A DNA stretch of 51,375 nucleotides from Chryseobacterium formosum (GCF_026460885.1 NZ_JAOVZW010000005.1:1-51375); one strand, 5' to 3'. Counted from the stretch's first letter, positions 1-8,955 are shown. Numbers and translations: made by a program. The notes: generated by a model from the sequence alone, not told the origin.

Positions 1-1
1 A

Positions 2-115
2 AAACCACAAAAAGAGCTCAAACAGGCCGTTCAATCGGGGCTAAAAAATACTGCATTTGATTGTAAATGTGGGAAATGGCAGTTTAAATCTACTACACTA
101 AAGCGAAAACCTTGA
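2..115 (+). CDS. C-terminal end of an unidentified protein (partial)
   Basis: The frame beginning at base 2 is open from the window edge and stops at TGA 113-115, giving a 37-residue tail. The tail is basic (many Lys) and holds a Cys-x-Cys-Gly-Lys-Trp stretch about two thirds along. The 5' part lies outside the window. It reads in the same direction as the tssE-tssF cluster, and a strong terminator at 327-363 follows, so it is probably the last gene of an upstream transcript. It may be a T6SS-associated gene such as a PAAR-like or effector protein, but that rests only on position. The tail does not identify a family. The final codons overlap the first unit of the 21-bp repeat array. Confidence 0.5.
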   Translation, partial: KPQKELKQAVQSGLKNTAFDCKCGKWQFKSTTLKRKP

Positions 116-325
116 GTAGTAGAATAAAAACCAACTGTACTAAAATAAAACTCTTCCTCACTGGAATAAAAACTAACATAAGTACAATAACAACCCACAT
201 AATCAGATAAAAGAACCAGAAGAGTACAATGAAGATCGACTGTACTATCACAAAAACTTACGGTAGTAAAACAAAAATGAAGTGTAGTAGAATTAAAAAC
301 TAATGTATAACCTCAACACATAAGT
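95..325. repeat. Degenerate 21-bp tandem repeat array, about 10-11 units
   Basis: Units begin at 95, 116, 137, 158, 179, 200, 221, 242, 263, 284 and (weakly) 305, with exact 21-bp spacing and no indels. The best units (116, 263, 284) fit GTAGTAnAAnAAAAAC plus about five variable bases. Most units keep an A-rich core near positions 9-15 and a GTA or GTAC near the start. The array starts inside the last codons of the upstream CDS and ends just before the terminator at 327. Units 179-241 are the most diverged. No family is recognised. Confidence 0.8.
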
Positions 326-326
326 C

Positions 327-363
327 AACCATGTCAAGATTTTAAACCTTGACATGGTTTTTT
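327..363 (+). terminator. Rho-independent terminator
   Basis: A perfect 12-bp stem has arms 327-338 and 348-359 (core CCATGTCAAG / CTTGACATGG) and a 9-nt loop, and a T run follows to 363. It separates the upstream partial CDS and the repeat array from the tssE transcript. The T6SS genes downstream therefore probably have their own promoter within 364-556. No clear TAnnTTTG box was found there, and I see nothing else in that stretch. Confidence 0.9.
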
Positions 364-556
364 ACGATGTCTACAAATTTCATTATATAAGGCTAGAAGA
401 AATACAAAGCTTTTGTCTCCAAGAACCCCACAAATAAGCAGAAGATTTCAATTCTTTAGGAATAAATTTAAGTTTCCATAAGGTATTATTTATCAAAAAT
501 GATTAATTTGGTATTCGTTTTATACAACACCAAAGAAAAATAACGAAATATCACTT

Positions 557-997
557 ATGGACACACCCAATTACAGAATGCCTTTTGTACCGTCTACTCT
601 TATGTCCGAAGGTGGAAGTATTGATACCTGCGACATGGGAGAAAGCATTGCTCACAATATTATGCTTTTAATCACGACAAAAAAAGGAGAAAACAGATAT
701 GATGATAACTACGGAAACGATGTCTGGAATCTTGAATTCGATAACGGCGTTACATCAGCAGTTTGGGAAAATGTATTTATCAAAAGTCTCAAAAGACAGA
801 TTTTAGAATATGAAACCCGAATCATACAGCCCCAAATCGACGCTCACATACAGTTTGTAGAGCATAACTATGATACCAAAGAGCACACGGAAATCAAGAA
901 AAAAGTAAAAATCGGAATCAACGCAAAAATGGAAGCTACAGGAGAGCGTTTCAGTTTTTCTACCGAGCTTTTCCTGAGCCCGATGTCCATCGATTAA
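557..997 (+). CDS. tssE: T6SS baseplate subunit TssE (gp25-like)
   Basis: A 146-residue protein of the GPW/gp25 family, the wedge component of contractile-tail baseplates and TssE in T6SS. The first ~35 residues lead into a segment reading SIAHNIMLLITTKKGENRYD, followed by NDVWNLEFDN. This matches the family pattern of an amphipathic helix, the conserved 'T..GE' turn and a hydrophobic strand. Length is usual for TssE (about 130-150). It is followed 22 bp later by tssF, and the two proteins form the baseplate wedge with TssG. Identification is by sequence pattern plus the neighbouring tssF. It should act in the cytoplasm at the inner-membrane docking site. Confidence 0.85.
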   Translation: MDTPNYRMPFVPSTLMSEGGSIDTCDMGESIAHNIMLLITTKKGENRYDDNYGNDVWNLEFDNGVTSAVWENVFIKSLKRQILEYETRIIQPQIDAHIQFVEHNYDTKEHTEIKKKVKIGINAKMEATGERFSFSTELFLSPMSID

Positions 998-1019
998 TAT
1001 CTATCTGTAAAAATATCTT

Positions 1020-2897
1020 ATGAATTTAGACCAGAATATTTATTCCAAAGAATCTGTAAAAGCGAGAATGCTTCAGAATGCTACAAAAGTTTGGGGATTA
1101 AAAAGTCCACAGTCATTAGATCCTTTTGTAAAATTACTCATTGATGCATTCAGTACAGAGGTTTTTAAAGCGAATAACGAAATTCAGACGGTTAATGCAA
1201 GAATTTTAGAGAAACTTGCTAAACTATTAACACCGTCAATTTATACACACCCGGTTCCGGCTCACGCTTTGGCGTATACTGCGCCAGATGAATCATCAGA
1301 AATTTTGCTGGAGCATACCGAGTTTTTCTTCAAAAAACACATGAATTCCACCATAAAATCGGAATCAGACAAACAGCTAAATATTCCTTTTACACCGGTT
1401 GGAAGTGTGCGTACAAACAAAGCACAGACTGCCATTATGTTCGTAGGGAACACGTGCTACAGTTTGGATGAAAGATTAAATAAAATCCCAATTTCTAGAT
1501 TTCAGGGAAGACCGGAAGATTACAGAAAAGTGACAATCGGAATTGATGTTTCAAAATACACCAACGAAAAGTTTCCTAAAACGTTAACTATTTACTGCTC
1601 AAATCCGGCATTTGAACATTTGGATTTTGTTTACAAATTATTGCCTTACAGTACGGTTTCAAGCAACGGAAATCCAATGTTTATCAAAGAGGGAATTTCT
1701 TATGTGAAAAATCCTGAAACTGAAGGGTACGAACAAATATTTCATGAACAGTCAATTAAATCAAAGATTATTGATGATATTAAAAGTATTTATCATCATA
1801 GATTCATTGAAGTTAGTGGGCTTTCAAGAGATTTATTCACCAAAAACCTTCCGCAGAATTTAGATTTCCTGAACGGAAGAGAAGAGATTGAAAAATACCT
1901 CAACGGGAAAGAATATCTGTGGCTTACTTTTGAGTTTCCACCGCAGTTTTCGTCCGAGATTTTAGATAATTTCACTTTTGTTCTCAATGCTTTTCCTGTT
2001 TACAACCGAGGTTGGAAAAAAACGGAATACAGTTTAGATATCATGGGAAACAATATTCCTTTGATTACCGAAGATGCAGAACATTTCCTTTATGTAGATG
2101 AGGTTCAGGACGGAGATGGAAGAAAATATACCGAAATTCCTTTTACGCCTTCAGATAATCTTAAAAAAGGTTTGTACACCGTAAGAAAAGGCGGAATGGA
2201 ACGTTTCAACAACCGAAATGCCGTTGATATGATTTCCAATGTTCTGGAATTGACAAGAGATGAAATAGCAGCATTTTCTTTACTAAACCGAGACAATGTA
2301 AAAGGAATTTTGGGCGAAATGTCTGATAAGATGAAATCGATGGTACAAAAAGTAAACAATGCCAAAAGAAGCATCAGACAGGAACTTAATTATGTCATTA
2401 TGGAACCTGTTGAGAAAACAGACCACACTTATGCGTCGTTTTGGATTACCCATTGCACTTTTGCCAATCATATGCGTCCCGGAACCGAACTTTCAAACCA
2501 ATTAAAATCACAATCGATGATTTTGTTGACAGAAACTATTGGAGGAGCAGAAGAGCAGAAGGGTTCAGACAGTATTCAGGCTTACAAATATGCTTTAACG
2601 ACAAGAGATAAAATTATTTCTCTGGAAGATGTAAAGAATTATTGCCGAATGGTTTTAAAAGACGAGATGAAAGACGTTCGTGTAAAACGTGGAACGATGA
2701 TTAGCAACAAACCGAAAGAGGGCTTCATACGAACTGTAGAAGTAGAAATTGTTCCGAATAATTATTCTTTTTACGGAAGAATGTATTGGGAAAACATGGC
2801 AAATATTCTGCGAAATCAAATCGTCTCCAAAGCAATCGACGGAATTGAATACCTAGTGAAAGTAAGTAATGAAGACACCGATTTTTTTGAAAATTAA
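1020..2897 (+). CDS. tssF: T6SS baseplate subunit TssF
   Basis: A 625-residue protein of TssF length (about 600). The N-terminus (residues 10-70) has the family features: a helical segment with LLIDAFSTEVFKANNEI and then RILEKLAKLLTP, followed by 'HPVPAHALAYTAP', which resembles the 'P..A' stretch that follows in TssF proteins. The C-terminal part (from about 520) holds the 'TTRDKIISLEDVKNYCR' segment typical of baseplate J-like/TssF folds. It starts 22 bp after tssE and is followed 21 bp later by a lipoprotein gene, which suggests one operon. In T6SS baseplates two TssF bind one TssG. The TssG gene here is near 44 kb rather than adjacent. Confidence 0.85.
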   Translation: MNLDQNIYSKESVKARMLQNATKVWGLKSPQSLDPFVKLLIDAFSTEVFKANNEIQTVNARILEKLAKLLTPSIYTHPVPAHALAYTAPDESSEILLEHTEFFFKKHMNSTIKSESDKQLNIPFTPVGSVRTNKAQTAIMFVGNTCYSLDERLNKIPISRFQGRPEDYRKVTIGIDVSKYTNEKFPKTLTIYCSNPAFEHLDFVYKLLPYSTVSSNGNPMFIKEGISYVKNPETEGYEQIFHEQSIKSKIIDDIKSIYHHRFIEVSGLSRDLFTKNLPQNLDFLNGREEIEKYLNGKEYLWLTFEFPPQFSSEILDNFTFVLNAFPVYNRGWKKTEYSLDIMGNNIPLITEDAEHFLYVDEVQDGDGRKYTEIPFTPSDNLKKGLYTVRKGGMERFNNRNAVDMISNVLELTRDEIAAFSLLNRDNVKGILGEMSDKMKSMVQKVNNAKRSIRQELNYVIMEPVEKTDHTYASFWITHCTFANHMRPGTELSNQLKSQSMILLTETIGGAEEQKGSDSIQAYKYALTTRDKIISLEDVKNYCRMVLKDEMKDVRVKRGTMISNKPKEGFIRTVEVEIVPNNYSFYGRMYWENMANILRNQIVSKAIDGIEYLVKVSNEDTDFFEN

Positions 2898-2918
2898 TTA
2901 AATACCAAATTATAAAAT

Positions 2919-3845
2919 ATGAAAAAAGTAATGATGTTTGCACTGGCTTTATCGCTGAGCGCAGCAAGTGTAAGCTGTAAAAAGGGAATGGATAAAATAG
3001 GAAATGCCGTTCTTAAAGCCGGAGAAAATGAGTCGCAGGCAATTATTGATTTTAATAATGATTTTTTAGATTCTTATAAAAGTTCATCCAGACATATTGA
3101 GAATATCGTGAAATATGCAGAATCTGCGGTGAAAAAATCTCATGGCGAAACAGTTTACAGTATGCCGATGGTTATCAATTCAATGGATTATTCTTTGAGT
3201 AAAATAAAAGACGTTCCTTCCGGTTTTGAAAAAGATAAAACGGTTATTGAAGCCGATTTTAATACTTATAAAGCAAAAAGAGAAAGTATTGAAAAAAAAT
3301 ATGAAGAACTGAAATCTTACATCACATCCGAAGATTACAAAGATGATAAAGGCGCTAAAGCTGAAGCGTTACAAAAAGATATTGAAGCAGAAGCACAGGC
3401 ATTTTTCACGGCAGGAGAAAATATTTTAACGAAGATAAAACCGGCAACAGATGCTGCAGAAGAAGTCATTCTGAAGGATCACCCGATGAAAGAATTTATT
3501 GTTTCTTCTAAATCTCTGATGAGTTCTATGGATTCTGTGATGGATCTTTTAGACAAACAGTATGCGGGAAATTTCAATGAAGCTGAAGCTCAGAAAAAAT
3601 ATGATGAATTTGAGGAAATCGTAAGCATTAATTCGAGTAAAGTTTTTAATGTAAAAGAGCAGCAATACGCTTACAAAAAAACAGAGCTTGAAACCTTAAA
3701 CAAAAAAGCATCAGACTTCTTGGATAAATACAGAAAACTGATCAGAGATTCTAAGTCTACAGGGAAAATTCCGGATAGTAATATTCAGGAAATGGATTCT
3801 GCTTATGAATCTGTTCTGAATTCTTATAATTCGTTTGTAAAATAA
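2919..3845 (+). CDS. Lipoprotein (DUF3829-like) in the tssEF operon
   Basis: A 308-residue protein with a lipoprotein signal: a Lys-rich start, a hydrophobic core (residues 6-14) and a lipobox ending SVSC with Cys20, followed by Lys-Lys. The mature part is almost entirely charged helix, rich in Lys and Glu, with few aromatic residues. It resembles YiiG/DUF3829 periplasmic helical lipoproteins; that family call is by overall character, not a decisive motif. It lies 21 bp downstream of tssF, so it is probably cotranscribed. Subtype-iii T6SSs lack TssJ and use other envelope proteins (TssN to TssR), so a dedicated lipoprotein here is plausible. I cannot equate it with TssQ, which as I recall is much shorter. 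Confidence 0.6.
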   Translation: MKKVMMFALALSLSAASVSCKKGMDKIGNAVLKAGENESQAIIDFNNDFLDSYKSSSRHIENIVKYAESAVKKSHGETVYSMPMVINSMDYSLSKIKDVPSGFEKDKTVIEADFNTYKAKRESIEKKYEELKSYITSEDYKDDKGAKAEALQKDIEAEAQAFFTAGENILTKIKPATDAAEEVILKDHPMKEFIVSSKSLMSSMDSVMDLLDKQYAGNFNEAEAQKKYDEFEEIVSINSSKVFNVKEQQYAYKKTELETLNKKASDFLDKYRKLIRDSKSTGKIPDSNIQEMDSAYESVLNSYNSFVK

Positions 3846-3878
3846 CTATTAAAGAGAAATTAATATTCTCATTAATAA

Positions 3879-3927
3879 AAAAATAATTCCGAAAAACTTT
3901 AGTTCATCTAAGTTTTTCGGAATTTTT
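3879..3927. terminator. Bidirectional terminator
   Basis: A long hairpin has arms 3886-3902 and 3908-3923 (core ATTCCGAAAAACTT) with one bulged T and a 5-nt loop. An A run lies on the left and a T run on the right, so it can serve both the T6SS operon (plus) and the monooxygenase gene (minus) that converge here. Confidence 0.85.
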
Positions 3928-3930
3928 AAA

Positions 3931-4230
3931 TTAAATAATCTGATTCATTAGAATCACCTCCCTGTTTTCCAGCAAAGGAATAATCTGCTTTACCACTAAA
4001 TTTTGATAATGTTCAGAATTGCGGTGAATTTCTACGGCAGATTCATTTTCATATCCTTCAAATAAAATCAATGTATTCTCATCAGTTTTACTTTGATGAA
4101 TTTTATAAAATAAATTCCCTTTTTCTTCAGAACTCTTTTGGGCAGCTTCTTTCATAATTTGCAATACTGCATCCAATTTTCCTTCTTTTACCTGCCATTT
4201 GGCATAAACGTAAATTGCTTGTTCGTTCAT
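3931..4230 (-). CDS. Putative quinol monooxygenase (ABM domain)
   Basis: A 99-residue single-domain protein of the antibiotic-biosynthesis-monooxygenase / YgiN type, a dimeric alpha+beta ferredoxin-like barrel. The pattern is visible: a first strand (IYVYAKWQVKEGK), a helix with 'MKEAAQKSSEEKGNLFYKIHQS', a strand (TLILFEGYEN) and a helix with 'AVEIHRNSEHYQNLV'. Family members act on quinols or electrophilic small molecules without metal or flavin, but the substrate here is unknown. It is 21 bp downstream of a DJ-1/PfpI gene on the same strand. The pair suggests a small electrophile or oxidative-stress operon, which is inference. Confidence 0.8.
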   Translation of the reverse strand: MNEQAIYVYAKWQVKEGKLDAVLQIMKEAAQKSSEEKGNLFYKIHQSKTDENTLILFEGYENESAVEIHRNSEHYQNLVVKQIIPLLENREVILMNQII

Positions 4231-4251
4231 CTTTTTAGTTTTAAAATTAAA

Positions 4252-4941
4252 TTATGAATTTTTAGATTCTAAAAGAGCAACCATTTTTTCTCCTACACCT
4301 TTTGCAGAAGCTGGATTTTGTCCGGTTACCAGATTTCCATCAGTGATACTATTTGCAGACCACGGTTCCGCTGCATGAAAAATTGCTCCTTGTTCTGTTA
4401 GAGCTGTTTGCAAATCAAAAGGAACATCAGCTCTTGCATAACTGTCTTCTTCTTCGGTAGTAAAAGATGCGATGTTTTTACCATTCACCAGATAAGTTCC
4501 GTCGCTCAATTTTACATTGAGTAAAGAAACGGGACCATGACAAACTGCTCCTACAACACCATTTCTTTCGTAAACTTCAGCAATTACTTTTTTAAGTTCA
4601 GTATTTTCAGGCATATCAACCATCGGAGCTAATCCTCCTGGAATAAAAACTGCGTCATAATTATTAACATCAACTTCTGAAAGTTTTGGAGCGCTGTGCA
4701 TATTTTCCCAGCCTTTTCCTGTCAGGAATTTTAAATTTTCTGGATCATCGGCTAAATTTAAAGCATCCAAAAATGGTGATTCACCCGTTAAACTTGCGAA
4801 ATCAATTTGAAAATCTGCTTTTTCGAATTCTGCATAAGGATGTGCTACTTCAGGTAAGAAAGTTCCTGTTCTTCTGTTGTTAGATCCGATTGTGTTTGCA
4901 TTAGAAACAATAATTAAAACTTTTGGTTTCATGACTTTCAA
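4252..4941 (-). CDS. DJ-1/PfpI family protein (type 1 glutamine amidotransferase-like)
   Basis: A 229-residue protein of the Hsp31/PfpI branch of the DJ-1 superfamily. The nucleophile elbow is GAVCHGP with Cys134, followed by His135. Upstream are the strand and loop 'DAVFIPGGLAPMVD' (about 97-110) and an N-terminal strand KVLIIVSNA. Members are glyoxalases, deglycases or chaperones that deal with reactive carbonyls; which activity applies here is not visible. Met4 is an alternative start (4932). The gene heads a two-gene unit with the ABM monooxygenase. A TGTGA-N6-TCACA palindrome lies about 110 bp upstream, and a Crp/Fnr gene lies upstream on the same strand. Confidence 0.85.
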   Translation of the reverse strand: MKVMKPKVLIIVSNANTIGSNNRRTGTFLPEVAHPYAEFEKADFQIDFASLTGESPFLDALNLADDPENLKFLTGKGWENMHSAPKLSEVDVNNYDAVFIPGGLAPMVDMPENTELKKVIAEVYERNGVVGAVCHGPVSLLNVKLSDGTYLVNGKNIASFTTEEEDSYARADVPFDLQTALTEQGAIFHAAEPWSANSITDGNLVTGQNPASAKGVGEKMVALLESKNS

Positions 4942-5044
4942 TTTTTTAGTTAAATAAATATTTTGTTTGATCTTTTTGAAATCGTTTAAATTTCTATAGC
5001 AAATGTAGGTCGGTTCAAAGCCTCAATCGAAGGAGGAAAGTCAC

Positions 5045-5071
5045 AAAAAAAGTGTGATCGAAATCACACTT
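5045..5071 (-). promoter_or_regulatory. CRP-type palindrome or terminator (ambiguous)
   Basis: A perfect 9-bp inverted repeat has arms 5050-5058 and 5063-5071 and a 4-bp centre. It contains TGTGA-N6-TCACA, the classic CRP half-site arrangement. Read on the minus strand it is also a 9-bp stem with a TTCG loop followed by a run of T, a good intrinsic terminator for the Crp/Fnr gene upstream. It lies about 110 bp before the DJ-1 start and about 280 bp past the end of the regulator. Both roles fit, and the terminator reading is at least as strong. Confidence 0.6.
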
Positions 5072-5172
5072 AATCTTTGAATACTTAAATCAATTAAAAT
5101 CTATAAATATTGATTGTACATTTTGAAAAAGTAATTAACGAATTGAAAATTAAAGTAATTGTATTTCTTTGC

Positions 5173-5309
5173 TAAATGAAATGCCATTGTTTATCTTAAA
5201 AAAGAATTTATTGTAAACCCTTGTCTTTCCTTGCGTTTTTTTATCGCAAAGAAAGACTAAGAATTATAAAATAATACTTAGATAAAGATAAACAAAGGCG
5301 TTTCACTTA
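5173..5309. repeat. Nested inverted-repeat intergenic element (about 137 bp)
   Basis: The outer arms at 5173-5197 and 5285-5309 are complementary at 22 of 25 positions (core GTTTATCTT at the inner end). They enclose a second hairpin at 5223-5235 / 5245-5257 (GTCTTTCCTTGCG against CGCAAAGAAAGAC, one mismatch). There is no ORF inside. It looks like a small palindromic, MITE- or REP-like element. Similar 'CTTTGCG' words recur near 48.3 kb. Confidence 0.55.
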
Positions 5310-5350
5310 TTTTTGAAAGACAAAGATTAAGATGCAAAGAGTTATAAAAA

Positions 5351-5920
5351 CTATTTTGTATTCGAATAAAGTCTGCTCAATGTCTCTCTGCTTACTCCCA
5401 AATATTCTGCAACGTATTTTTTAGGAATCTGAGAAATCAAATCCGGATATAATTTTGAAAACTCTTCATAACGTTGTTGAGGTGTGCTTGAAAGCAAAAG
5501 AATAATTCTCTGTTGTAAGGCGATATAGCCATTGGTAAGCTTTGTTCTGAAAAAATATTCCATTTTATGAAATTCTGAAGCTAACTTTTCTCTGCCTTCT
5601 AAAGTGAGACACGCAACAGCTCCATCCTGTAAACATTCTACAAACATGGTTGCATTTTTTTGTTTAAAAAATCCGATATAATCGGTCATCCACCAATTCT
5701 TTTTTGCAAACTGAAGAATATGTTCTTTTCCGTTTTCGTCGATATAAAAAACTTTATAAATTCCATCAAGAGTAAGAAATTCAAATTTTACTTCATCACC
5801 TTCATGAACCAAAAACTGATTTTTGCGAACATTTTTAATCGTAAAAAATGTTTTTATATATTCGAATTCTTCGTCTGTCACAGAAATAATTTCCTCAATG
5901 TGTTCCCGTAGTCTGTTCAT
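5351..5920 (-). CDS. Crp/Fnr family transcriptional regulator
   Basis: A 189-residue regulator with an N-terminal cyclic-nucleotide-binding-like beta roll (about 20-115), a dimerisation helix (about 120-145) and a C-terminal winged helix-turn-helix. The recognition helix reads 'YLGVSRETLSRLY', retaining the S-R-E-T-x-x-R residues that contact TGTGA half-sites in E. coli CRP. The beta roll lacks the Cys set of FNR, so no Fe-S cluster is expected, and the cAMP pocket Arg-Ser pair is not evident. The short total length is common in Bacteroidota members. It sits upstream of the DJ-1/ABM pair on the same strand, with a TGTGA-N6-TCACA palindrome between them. Effector and targets are unknown. Confidence 0.85.
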   Translation of the reverse strand: MNRLREHIEEIISVTDEEFEYIKTFFTIKNVRKNQFLVHEGDEVKFEFLTLDGIYKVFYIDENGKEHILQFAKKNWWMTDYIGFFKQKNATMFVECLQDGAVACLTLEGREKLASEFHKMEYFFRTKLTNGYIALQQRIILLLSSTPQQRYEEFSKLYPDLISQIPKKYVAEYLGVSRETLSRLYSNTK

Positions 5921-6074
5921 GGTTATATTTAAATCAGTGTAAATTTAAGTAAAAAGAGGAAAAACTTTAAAAATGAATTTTAATCGTAGAAAATATTAAA
6001 AACCAAGTCTTTTTTGTTTATTTAAATCTAAAATTCCTAACATTTTTTAACATCAAAAAGTCCATAAAATTCCG

Positions 6075-6082
6075 TAATTTTG
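6075..6082 (+). promoter_or_regulatory. Probable -7 box of uvrA
   Basis: TAATTTTG fits the Bacteroidota -7 consensus TAnnTTTG and lies 35 bp before the uvrA ATG. No convincing TTG was seen at the -33 distance. Confidence 0.5.
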
Positions 6083-6117
6083 CACATCGTGATTTTCATG
6101 TAAAGTCACCCCAAATT

Positions 6118-8946
6118 ATGAGTGAATCAAAAGAATATATAGAAGTTTACGGAGCCAGAGAACACAATCTTAAAAACATTGATGTCAAGATTCCGCGTAA
6201 CGAATTGGTGGTAATTACCGGACTTTCGGGAAGCGGTAAATCTTCATTGGCTTTTGATACGATCTTTGCTGAAGGACAGCGTCGTTATATCGAAACGTTT
6301 TCTGCTTATGCACGTCAGTTTTTAGGAGGTATGGAACGTCCCGATGTTGACAAAATTGAAGGACTTTCTCCTGTAATTGCTATCGAACAGAAAACAACGA
6401 ATAAAAACCCTCGTTCAACCGTTGGAACCGTTACTGAGCTTTACGATTATTTACGTCTTTTGTATGCAAGAGTTTCTGATGCGTATTCTCAAACGACAGG
6501 AAAGAAATTGGTAAGTTATACCGAAGATCAAATCCTTGAAACCATCAAAGAAAATTATACAGGCGAAAAAATCATGTTGATGGCGCCGGTTGTGCGTTCC
6601 AGAAAAGGACATTATCACGAACTTTTCGTGCAAATGGCGAAAAAAGGATACGGACAGGCAAGAATTGATGGCGAATTGCAGGATATTGAATATGATTTAA
6701 AACTTGACCGTTACAAAACCCACGACATCGATATTGTAATCGACCGTTGGATTATCGGCGAATCTGCTTCCGAGGCTAGAATGGAAAAATCGTTGCGAAC
6801 TGCAATGGAAATGGGAGAAGGTTTAATCGGAATTCAAAAACTGGGAAGTACAGAAATTGAATATTTCTCAAAGAATTTAATGGATGCTGAAACAGGTCAT
6901 TCATTGGCCTTACCGGAACCAAATACTTTTTCATTCAATTCACCGAAAGGAAGCTGCCCAAGCTGTAAAGGTTTGGGAATGGTGAAGAAAATTAACACTG
7001 ATTATTTTGTTGAAAATCCGAAATTGTCAATTAATCAAGGTGGTTTGTTGCCTTTGGAAGATTTAAAATCTAATAAATGGGTACTTACACAAATTAAAAA
7101 TATTTTGGAAATTTTCGGTTTGGGTTTAGCGACTCCGATGAAGGATATTCCTGAAGAAGCCTTGGATTATATGTACAATGGCTGTCATAAAGAATTCAAC
7201 AAAGATTTGAAATATGCAGGAATTGCAAAAAAAATCAAGATAAGTTTTGACGGATTAATTCCTTTCATGGAAGAAATGATTGAGGAAAGAGAATCATACG
7301 AAGCGATTTTGCTGGAAAGGCATTTTACAACGGAAGAAATGTGTCCCGAATGCAAAGGAGCACGTCTTCAACCATCAAGTTTGAGTTTTAAAATTGACGG
7401 AAAAAATATTGCTGAGGTTAACGGATTAAGCTTATCAGACTTAAAAGAATGGCTGCACGACGTAAGAGGTAAATTTTCTGAAAAGAAATCAATCATTGCT
7501 CACGAAATTTTAAAGGAAATCGAAACCAGACTTCAGTTTTTATTGGATGTCGGTTTGGATTATTTAAGTTTAAGCAGAAGCTCGAAAACACTTTCCGGAG
7601 GTGAATCACAAAGGATTCGTTTGGCAACACAAATCGGTTCTCAGTTGGTTAATGTTCTTTATATTTTGGATGAACCAAGTATCGGATTGCACCAAAGAGA
7701 TAACGAAAGATTGATTAATTCATTGAAAAATCTACGTGACATAGGAAATTCAGTCTTGGTCGTTGAACACGACAAAGATATGATTATGGAAGCTGATGAG
7801 GTTTTGGATATTGGTCCGAGAGCCGGAAAATTTGGCGGAGAAATTCTTTGGCAGGGAAAACCTGCAGATTTATTGAAAGCAGACACCATCACTGCAGATT
7901 ACATCAACGGAAAAAGAAAAATTGCCATTCCTGAAGTAAGAAGAGAAGGAAACGGAAAAAATATTATTCTAAAAGGGGCAACAGGAAACAATCTTAAAAA
8001 TGTAACGTTAGATATTCCTTTAGGGAAATTGGTTGTTGTAACAGGAATTTCGGGAAGCGGAAAATCTTCATTAATTAACGGAACTTTATATCCGATTCTG
8101 AACAAACATTTTTACAGAGCCGTTCAGGAACCGTTGCCGTACAAAAAAATTGAAGGGCTTGAGCATATCGATAAAATTGTAGACGTAGATCAAACGCCGA
8201 TTGGAAGAACGCCGCGTTCGAATCCTGCAACATACACAGCCATGTTTACAGACATCAGAAACTTATTTTCTGAGCTCCCTGAATCTAAAATCCGTGGTTA
8301 CAAACCTGGAAGATTTTCTTTCAACGTAAAAGGTGGAAGATGCGAAACTTGTCAGGGAGGTGGTTTGAAAGTTATTGAAATGAACTTTTTGCCCGATGTT
8401 TACGTGCATTGTGAAACCTGCAACGGAAAACGTTTCAACAGAGAAACGCTGGAAGTTCGCTACAAAGGAAAGTCCATTTCTGATATTTTGGATATGACGA
8501 TTGATGAGGCGGTAGAATTTTTCCAGCCGATTCCTAAGATTTTTGCGAAAGTGAAAACTTTACAGGATGTTGGTTTGGGATATATTACTTTAGGACAGCA
8601 ATCGACAACTTTAAGTGGAGGAGAAGCTCAACGTATTAAGTTGGCAACCGAATTATCTAAAAGACAAACTGGAAATACGTTATACATTCTTGACGAACCG
8701 ACAACTGGACTTCATTTTGAAGACGTAAAAATCCTGATGGACGCTATTAATCAATTGGTGGAATTAGGGAATTCTTTCATCATCATTGAACATAATATGG
8801 ATGTTATAAAATTAGCCGATCATATCATCGATGTTGGTCCCGAAGGTGGAAAGCATGGTGGTGAGATTATTGCCAAAGGAACTCCTGAGGAAATTATTAA
8901 ATCGAAGAAATCTTTGACAGGGAAGTATTTGAAGAAGGAGATGTAG
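6118..8946 (+). CDS. uvrA: Excinuclease ABC subunit A
   Basis: A 942-residue UvrA, the damage-recognition ATPase of nucleotide excision repair, of full family length. Walker A of the first nucleotide-binding domain is GLSGSGKS at residues 35-42, and the second is GISGSGKSS (about 645-653). The zinc modules are visible: a first CPSC pair (about 280) with a CPEC pair near 410, and the C-terminal CETC / CETC pairs (about 745-770). Each half has an ABC signature ([12 protein letters not shown] and [12 protein letters not shown]) and a Walker B ending LDEPS or LDEPT. A small membrane-protein gene starts 9 bp after the stop. Confidence 0.98.
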   Translation: MSESKEYIEVYGAREHNLKNIDVKIPRNELVVITGLSGSGKSSLAFDTIFAEGQRRYIETFSAYARQFLGGMERPDVDKIEGLSPVIAIEQKTTNKNPRSTVGTVTELYDYLRLLYARVSDAYSQTTGKKLVSYTEDQILETIKENYTGEKIMLMAPVVRSRKGHYHELFVQMAKKGYGQARIDGELQDIEYDLKLDRYKTHDIDIVIDRWIIGESASEARMEKSLRTAMEMGEGLIGIQKLGSTEIEYFSKNLMDAETGHSLALPEPNTFSFNSPKGSCPSCKGLGMVKKINTDYFVENPKLSINQGGLLPLEDLKSNKWVLTQIKNILEIFGLGLATPMKDIPEEALDYMYNGCHKEFNKDLKYAGIAKKIKISFDGLIPFMEEMIEERESYEAILLERHFTTEEMCPECKGARLQPSSLSFKIDGKNIAEVNGLSLSDLKEWLHDVRGKFSEKKSIIAHEILKEIETRLQFLLDVGLDYLSLSRSSKTLSGGESQRIRLATQIGSQLVNVLYILDEPSIGLHQRDNERLINSLKNLRDIGNSVLVVEHDKDMIMEADEVLDIGPRAGKFGGEILWQGKPADLLKADTITADYINGKRKIAIPEVRREGNGKNIILKGATGNNLKNVTLDIPLGKLVVVTGISGSGKSSLINGTLYPILNKHFYRAVQEPLPYKKIEGLEHIDKIVDVDQTPIGRTPRSNPATYTAMFTDIRNLFSELPESKIRGYKPGRFSFNVKGGRCETCQGGGLKVIEMNFLPDVYVHCETCNGKRFNRETLEVRYKGKSISDILDMTIDEAVEFFQPIPKIFAKVKTLQDVGLGYITLGQQSTTLSGGEAQRIKLATELSKRQTGNTLYILDEPTTGLHFEDVKILMDAINQLVELGNSFIIIEHNMDVIKLADHIIDVGPEGGKHGGEIIAKGTPEEIIKSKKSLTGKYLKKEM

Positions 8947-8955
8947 CAAATAATA

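Larger units (their letters stand above)
4942..5350. other. 409-bp intergenic region with two structured elements
   Basis: There is no supportable gene. The region holds the palindrome at 5045-5071 (operator or terminator) and a nested inverted-repeat element at 5173-5309. The rest is AT-rich DNA without a clear TAnnTTTG box on the minus strand. Confidence 0.6.

Noticed and set aside
31..310. Open minus-strand frame through the 21-bp array, reading as seven-residue repeats
   Set aside because: It has no ATG start, and an open frame is expected by chance when a repeat period is a multiple of three and the other strand carries the stops. The plus frame at 118 has an internal stop at 208-210.
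95..325. CRISPR array
   Set aside because: Units are contiguous at 21 bp with no unique spacers and no cas genes nearby.
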